Shown here in pieces: positions 21,001-25,717 of a stretch of DNA of 25,717 bases. The notes under the pieces are model-generated. The model was not told the DNA's origin. It saw only the letters and a program-made list of their open reading frames with translations, and did no database searches. The position numbers and the translations under genes are program-made. Positions within the stretch are counted from its first letter, which is position 1. Each line of letters starts with the position of its first letter. This stretch comes from Gonium pectorale (taxonomy: Eukaryota; Chlorophyta; Chlorophyceae; Chlamydomonadales; Volvocaceae). Where the stretch lies: the NCBI GenBank assembly GCA_001584585.1, contig LSYV01000017.1:2117157-2142873 (forward strand). Reading direction: 5' to 3'.

Positions 21001-21743
21001 CGCCACTGCCCCCTTCGCCACCGCCGCCGCCACCACCATCACCTCCAGCTCCTTCATCGCTGCAGAACCCAATCCCTCCCCGCCCGCCCGTAACTCCACC
21101 CTGGCGGCCCCCAAGCTACCCAGCCGGCCTGGCTGCCTACCTGTCGAGCTACAGCCAGCTGTCAGTCCTACACCAGCTCTTTGACTGCACCAACCTCACA
21201 AGTGCGCTCACACCGCTCCTCTCAGCGAGCACATCATCGGCGACGCTGCTGGCTCCCATAGATTCTGCGTGGTTCAATTACTTTTCGATGAAGGGCCTGA
21301 CCCATGCCACCGGTGTGGCGTACATGTGCAATGCCACCAGCGGCCAGAGGGACCTGACCACCAGTCTGCTCCGCGCCCATTTCCTGGAAGGCACCAACTC
21401 CGTCGTCTGGTTCGTTAACCACGACTACAAGACCATGTACGACTATTACTTCAACGAATTCGACGGCTTTCAAATGAACGTCAACATTACGTTCAAAAGG
21501 TTGGAGGACTCAGTGATGGCTGTGGGGATTCAGTTCGTCGTCCCCTATCCAAACACGTATGCTTGGGCTATGTCGGCCAGCAACATACCCATCTTTGCGT
21601 CGGACGTTCCAGATGCAAAGAACGCTCCCGGCGTGGTTATAGCGCATCAGATATCGGCCGTGCTGGCCGTGCCCTTGTTCAGTCCGCCCCCGAAGCAGCC
21701 ACCAGGCACTGGATCCCCTGTACGTGTGCCAGATCGGCTTTGA
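18044..21743 (+). CDS. Secreted PAN/apple-like and fasciclin matrix protein, 8 exons
   Basis: Proposed exons: 18044-18110, 18199-18372, 18684-18908, 19256-19303, 19550-19723, 19899-19934, 20557-20784, 20950-21743 (stop TGA); 581 aa, every junction in phase 1. Order: signal peptide MRISLSCLLVLSILYISDA (1-19); a linker with an Ala run and RSLLQQQ (24-80); Cys4 module 1 (81-155, CPVAEGYVLIPGKD, ANPSCNSFNW, DICFY); linker PLPSPPPSPPSPAPA (157-171); module 2 (172-241, CVPYDGF, DPECDGFN, PKCLW); module 3 (242-317, CPPIAGY, NSKCKAL, GMCWY); Ser/Pro shaft (319-375), likely hydroxyproline O-glycosylated; FAS1 domain (about 378-560) with SATLLAPIDSAWF and GVVIAHQISAVLAVP as the H1 and H2 boxes. FAS1 and PAN folds mediate adhesion and carbohydrate or protein binding, so an extracellular-matrix role is inferred. 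The first intron (18111-18198) is the least certain: it joins the signal-peptide frame to the next. An in-frame ATG at 17999 would add 15 residues. Modules 1-3 and the FAS1 exon are firm. Confidence 0.82.
18287..18330. repeat. Trinucleotide repeat coding an Ala-rich run
   Basis: GCA/GTA/GCG repeats in exon 2 of the PAN-FAS1 gene, read as alternating Ala and Val then Ala. Length variation would be in frame. Confidence 0.8.
18517..18573 (+). repeat. Intronic repeat before module 1
   Basis: Shares ACAGGCAG, GAATAG and CATCTGTCCCAT in the same order with 19420-19469. It lies about 110 bases before the module 1 exon, in the intron 18373-18683. Confidence 0.75.
19420..19469 (+). repeat. Intronic repeat before module 2
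   Basis: Second copy of the block at 18517-18573, about 80 bases before the module 2 exon. The matching positions relative to the following exon point to duplication of a unit made of intron plus module. Confidence 0.75.
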
Positions 21744-22570
21744 AAAAGTGTGGAATTCATGGGGACATACATGCTCGCTGCCCTACATACAGGCGTCGTA
21801 CGATTGTGTTCTGTTAGTTCTGTTGCGTGTGAAGGTGAATGGGCGCCTGGGACGCCCCTTACCGGCGAGGCAAGGGGTGAAATAGGGCCATGACGTACCT
21901 CCCGGGCCTACCTCCTTAAATTACGCCAGAGCTATGCTCGGTGTTGGTAGTAGTAGTGGTGAAATAGGGTTGCCCACAGAGCCCCAATCTTTTTGGTTTT
22001 TTTGAAGTGGTTTCTGACTATTTCGAAGCGCGAGACTGGGAGGAGTAAGAAATAAAGCATGCTTGCATGACATGCAGTGTCCTGTGCTAGGCTACTGCAG
22101 GCTCTGTTCCGTGGCGTGAGCGTGTCCGAACTTAGGTTTGTATCTCGGCCCCAATATGTTATTTTAATATCATCAAAATGCGGTTTGAAGGAGCGGGCGA
22201 GTCACGCACCCACCGGTCCGCGGCAGGCCCGGGTATTGGGGTTTCGTGCCTTGAGGGCTGAATACGGTGTACGGCTACCCCTCCTTCCGAGTTTTGTGTT
22301 CGTTGCGTTAGTTCTGGTGCGTCTTCGTTGGCTCACTGCTGCTCACGCTATTACCTCTAGGCAGACGTTAGTCGCTGTGGCGCTGGCCGTAGGCCAGTGA
22401 TTTAGCAGGCGCGCCGGGGGCGTGCTTATGTAGCTTATCATGGACTCGCGCTTTCTTCTTCTGCCTAGAATACTGGACAGATGAACGATTTGCATTCCGT
22501 CAAAACATGCAAGGACGCATTGGCGGCTTTCCAATATCAGGATGGCTGATATGCTCTCCAGAACATGTAC
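21744..22570. other. 3' flank of the PAN-FAS1 gene
   Basis: Non-coding, includes the 3' UTR. No TGTAA occurs here; an AATAAA lies at 22051-22056, about 310 bases after the stop. The short open frames lack codon bias. The sequence between 22077 and 22450 has no feature I can name. Confidence 0.55.
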
Positions 22571-24303
22571 GACGCAGAGCTGCAGAACCACGCTCACCCC
22601 GGTGATCCCGCGGCCCCTCGTGAGAAAGCGCCGGGAGGAGCTCGCGCCCGCTGAGCGACCCAGCGATGGGGAGAACAACAACGCGCGCGGCGGGTGAGCA
22701 GCGGCAGAGGGGGCGTAGCGTGGCTAGGGGGGGACTGGGCCAGGGGACAGGGGCACCCTCAGCCCCGACCAGGTCAGCCCACGACCCAGCAGCAGCAGCA
22801 GCGACAGCACAGGCGGGAGACGTTACGCTATTCGGATTTGGAGAACGAGCTGGCTGCTGGCAGTGACGGTGAGCCCGAGGACGTGTGGGACATCGCCAAC
22901 GCTGACAGCCTGGGGAAGAAGACTGGCTGCACGACCCCAATCGGGAAACGTTGCGGCCAGTAGCGGCAGGTGGTGCCGTGGAACACACCCGCCCCCGGGC
23001 AGCGGCGGCAGGGGCGGGCGCGCCAATCATTGCTTCCCCGCCCCAGCCTCAGCCCAGGCGAACGCAGATTTTGGCGCCGGCACATACAGACGCCGGCCCG
23101 CCTGGTGTGGACGCCCTCCGAGCGCGCTGGGTTCACGGGCCTTGGGCCTTTCCAGGACCAGGTCCGCTGCAGCCTGCGGGCAGGCGGCCTGTCGTTCGGC
23201 ACCAAGCAGCTGGACGAGCTGCATGCTGTGACCGCCTCACGCCGCCTGACCACCAGACCGGGAGTGTTCCGATAGGAGGCGGAGACACTGGTCAGCGAGT
23301 GCGTGGCTGAACGCAGCGGACACCGCAGCAGCGGCGGTGGAGCGAGCGCAGACAGTTGAGGGTCAGGTGGCACACCTGGCCTCTGCGGTTGTCAACATGA
23401 ACGAAGCGGCGCACGGGCTGATGGTGGAGCGAGATGCGGACGGTCGTGTCCCACCGTACAGCCATAAAAGTGCTGGCGGCCGAGAACCCAGCAAAGCACC
23501 ATTCATCCACAGCAGCCTGGCCTCATCCTCCAAGAGCGAGCGCCGCGAGGTGGCCATGTCGATGCTCGACAAGAATGACCGCGCGTGCACCGAGAGAGAG
23601 CGCGTAGCTCCACGCGCAGCAGGCACAGCCGCCGCAGCCATTCATGCTCATCCGCAAGCAGTGGGCGCAGCGGCAGCGACATCAACCGCAGTCGCAGCCG
23701 CAGCCGCGCCCATCCCCGGGGGCGCGGCCACAGCAGCGACGGCAGCAGCGGCGAGGACAACCGCCGGCGCCATCGGCGATCGGACAAGCGTGCCAGCCGG
23801 CCCAGCCACCGCCGTTACAACGGCGGGCGGCAGGCGTGCAGGCGCTCGGCTTCCCCGCTCGTCCCGCCAGAGTGCTACCACTGCAAAGGGCAGCATTCGT
23901 TCTAGAAGTGTCCGGAGATCCGCTGGACGCCGATGTGGCGCCGGTGACCTGCACTGTGAGGGCTGCGGAGCAAAGGCACACCTACCGCCGGTGCCAAGGG
24001 CTCACGGCGGGAGCCTACCCTGGCAGGTGGTTCGAGTGCGTGCAGTGCATGCTGGCGGCCGCCGGCGTATGGACCGTCGGCGGTGCCGCTGCCGATCGAG
24101 CTAGCAGAGCAATGGGTCGGCCTGGTGGGCAGCGCTGTGGCAGATAGCTCATCCGTCACGTATGCGGCATCACGGACCCGGTTCTTGCACTTTTGCACCA
24201 CGCAGTTGGGCCTGCCCGCGGAGTCAGCCTTCCCGCACGCGCGTGGCGCGGACCTCAACCACCGCCTCGTCTGCTATAAATCTACGTCCCTCAAATCCTT
24301 CCA
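22570..24303 (+). pseudogene. Decayed tyrosine-recombinase transposon (DIRS-like or similar)
   Basis: Coding-like segments follow each other in changing frames with stops between them. In order: VIPRPLVRKRREELAPAERP (about 22595-22655); RYSDLENELAAGSDGEPEDV (about 22830-22890); GLSFGTKQLDELHAVTASR (about 23187-23245); a helical stretch TVEGQVAHLASAVVNMNEAA to MSMLDKND (23352-23580); an Arg/Ser-rich stretch (23590-23860); a zinc-knuckle-like CYHCKGQHSF-stop-KCP (23873-23914); a Cys/His finger in two frames, LHCEGCGAKAH then GRWFECVQC (23950-24050); and a recombinase core-binding (SAM-like) start, LAEQWVGLVGSAVADSSSVT, ASRTRFLHFC (24095-24200), fading near YKSTSLKS (about 24280-24300). The catalytic Arg-His-Arg-Tyr part is missing. 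Gag-like plus tyrosine recombinase suggests a DIRS-type retroelement; a Crypton-type element is the alternative. Confidence 0.6.
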
Positions 24304-25717
24304 GGCACATCCTGATAGCGGTCTGCATCCTTCAAGCCCAACGTTTTTCTTGCGGCAACTGCTGGGGAGGAATGGATGTTCGACCACGGTTTCAGCCGAC
24401 CGCTTCCAGCGCTTGCCTGGAGCCTTCGCCACTGTTTTGTCGGCTGTCATTACCGTGCTCCCCGGGAGCAGGGACAGACACAAAAAAAGAGTGTGTTACA
24501 TCAGTGCCCATACGTGCTTGCTAGCACCTCGGCACAGCCCTGTGGAATGCTACCGTGGCAGCGCGCCACCTATATCCAGACAATTTTTTCGCTTGCCGGT
24601 TGATGAGGATCGACAGCTCTTCCTTTCGTCCTAGGGCTGCCGTATGATGACGGAGACCCTAGTGGTGTAAGTCCGTTTGTGTGGTTGGACAAGGTGTCGT
24701 ACCAACTGTCAACCGTTTTGTTATGTGAAGCAGTAAAGCTTCCTTCGCAGCACGTAGGTCCACCTGGGTATTTGTATCGAGATGCGACAGCGGAAGCAGA
24801 ATTGTATAACGGGTCGCCTGAAGTGTGGCTGACCCACGGGTCCTCCTGAATCCAAATCCACGCACGTCTTCCACCTAACAACCGCAGCCGTTTCCACCTA
24901 ACGCCTAGCCTTCACTCTTGAGTCCTTCTCAATGAAGGGACTTGGGCCGATGCTCGGGATCTCGGACAGGGGGAGGGAGAGCACCGTGCACTGGTCCGTT
25001 GCCTTTGTGCTACGTGCGTTAAGTCCCAACCCAGGGAGAGAGACCCAAAGTAGTGCCTCGAAGGTTACAGGCAGAAGAAAACCAGCGCTTGAGGCTTATG
25101 TCTGCTTCAGCTCTTCAGGCTTTAGACTGAACCACGTAACAGGTTGTACTGGTTGCTCATGACTGAAAAGGCACGCCTTATATACCAGGGGGAAAGTGGC
25201 CTCCCTGGACTCAAAACGTGACACGTGCTCCCCTCCTGGACTCAAAACGTGACAGATTACGAGAGGGTTTACGCAGCCTCCCTGGAGGATTACCCCCGGG
25301 TTACGCTATCCGGGCCACGGAGGCCACCGACAGATACAATCCAACTTGGAACCAATCTTGCAAATCAACATCAAACCACGAGATTCATTGCCGACAATGT
25401 TTATCTTATTGCAAAGGATATATTGCCTCGCCGTCGCATCGGCGCCGGCTCGGGAATCCAGCGAACCAACAAACCGTTCTTTTCGTAACGCTTTGGGGCG
25501 AAATGCATCATGTCTGTGCTTTTTATAGTCACAATATCAGTTCCTTACTCAAACATGTCCAAGTCATACCGTTGCCACCTCAATCGGAACGCACTGTTCA
25601 AGATTGCCTCGCACACGCTTTTGCCAAACACTATTGCGCTGCGTCATACACTATTATTGACCGGTCGAACATATATGTCCAGACGTTATCGACGCGCCGA
25701 CACAATGGCACGCCACA
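24304..25717. other. No gene found; possible element flank
   Basis: Lower GC than the transposon remnant. It contains a direct repeat TTCCACCTAAC (near 24870 and 24892) and a 20-bp direct repeat at 25204 and 25235. An 87-codon open frame at 25225-25488 (ending IQRTNKPFFS) has a protein-like composition but no ATG start and no relative that I recognise. The stretch could include the terminal region of the degraded element or unrelated intergenic DNA. Confidence 0.45.
25204..25254. repeat. 20-bp direct repeat, two copies
   Basis: CCTGGACTCAAAACGTGACA at 25204-25223 and again, identical, at 25235-25254, 31 bases apart. A partial CTCCCTGGA follows near 25278. Confidence 0.9.

Noticed and set aside
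23940..24060. Host PHD-finger gene
   Set aside because: The Cys/His finger is split across two frames and sits inside the decayed recombinase element, so it is more likely element-derived.
25225..25488. 87-codon open frame near the right edge
   Set aside because: Begins at a non-ATG codon, has no recognisable motif and starts inside the direct repeat; kept only as a remark.

Overview
The window is nuclear DNA from a green alga of the Chlamydomonadales (a Chlamydomonas/Gonium/Volvox-type genome). The evidence is GC-rich coding sequence with strong G/C third-position bias, genes cut into many short exons with GTGAG/GTAAG donors and CAG acceptors, TGTAA polyadenylation signals several hundred bases after stops, (Ser-Pro)n wall-protein shafts, and an arylsulfatase that reads almost like the periplasmic Chlamydomonas enzyme. 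It is not bacterial: no operons, ribosome binding sites or long intact ORFs are present, and nearly every long ORF outside the genes below is a by-product of GC richness.

Layout. 1-253 is a 27-bp minisatellite. 696-1271 (+) holds the last two exons of an unrecognised gene ending in a coiled coil and a Gly/Ala-rich tail; an unresolved upstream exon may lie around 411-610. 1272-3675 is its 3' UTR plus intergenic DNA. 3676-10166 (+) is a complete 16-exon arylsulfatase gene (640 aa, all splice phases consistent) with a TGTAA signal at 10849. 10167-13217 is the convergent intergenic region. 13218-16395 (-) is the C-terminal half (7 exons, 354 aa) of a type II NAD(P)H dehydrogenase; the 675-base assembly gap at 13874-14548 falls wholly inside one of its introns. 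The FAD-binding N-terminal half is not found upstream. Instead there is a 435-bp hAT-type MITE with a perfect 8-bp target duplication. 18044-21743 (+) is an 8-exon gene for a secreted matrix protein: signal peptide, Cys4 PAN/apple-like module, Ser-Pro linker, two more Cys4 modules, Ser/Pro-rich shaft, fasciclin (FAS1) domain. From about 22570 to 24300 (+) lies a decayed tyrosine-recombinase transposon (DIRS-like or similar) with a zinc knuckle, an RS-rich stretch and the start of the recombinase. 24300-25717 has no gene I can support.

The genes do not form a pathway. Two encode secreted or periplasmic products (arylsulfatase and the PAN-FAS1 protein), and one would encode a mitochondrial or plastid respiratory enzyme if intact. 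The most notable item is the PAN-SP-PAN-PAN-SPn-FAS1 gene. It has symmetric phase-1 exons, duplicated intron sequence in front of modules 1 and 2, and a second possible end for module 2 that would give a short shaft-less isoform.
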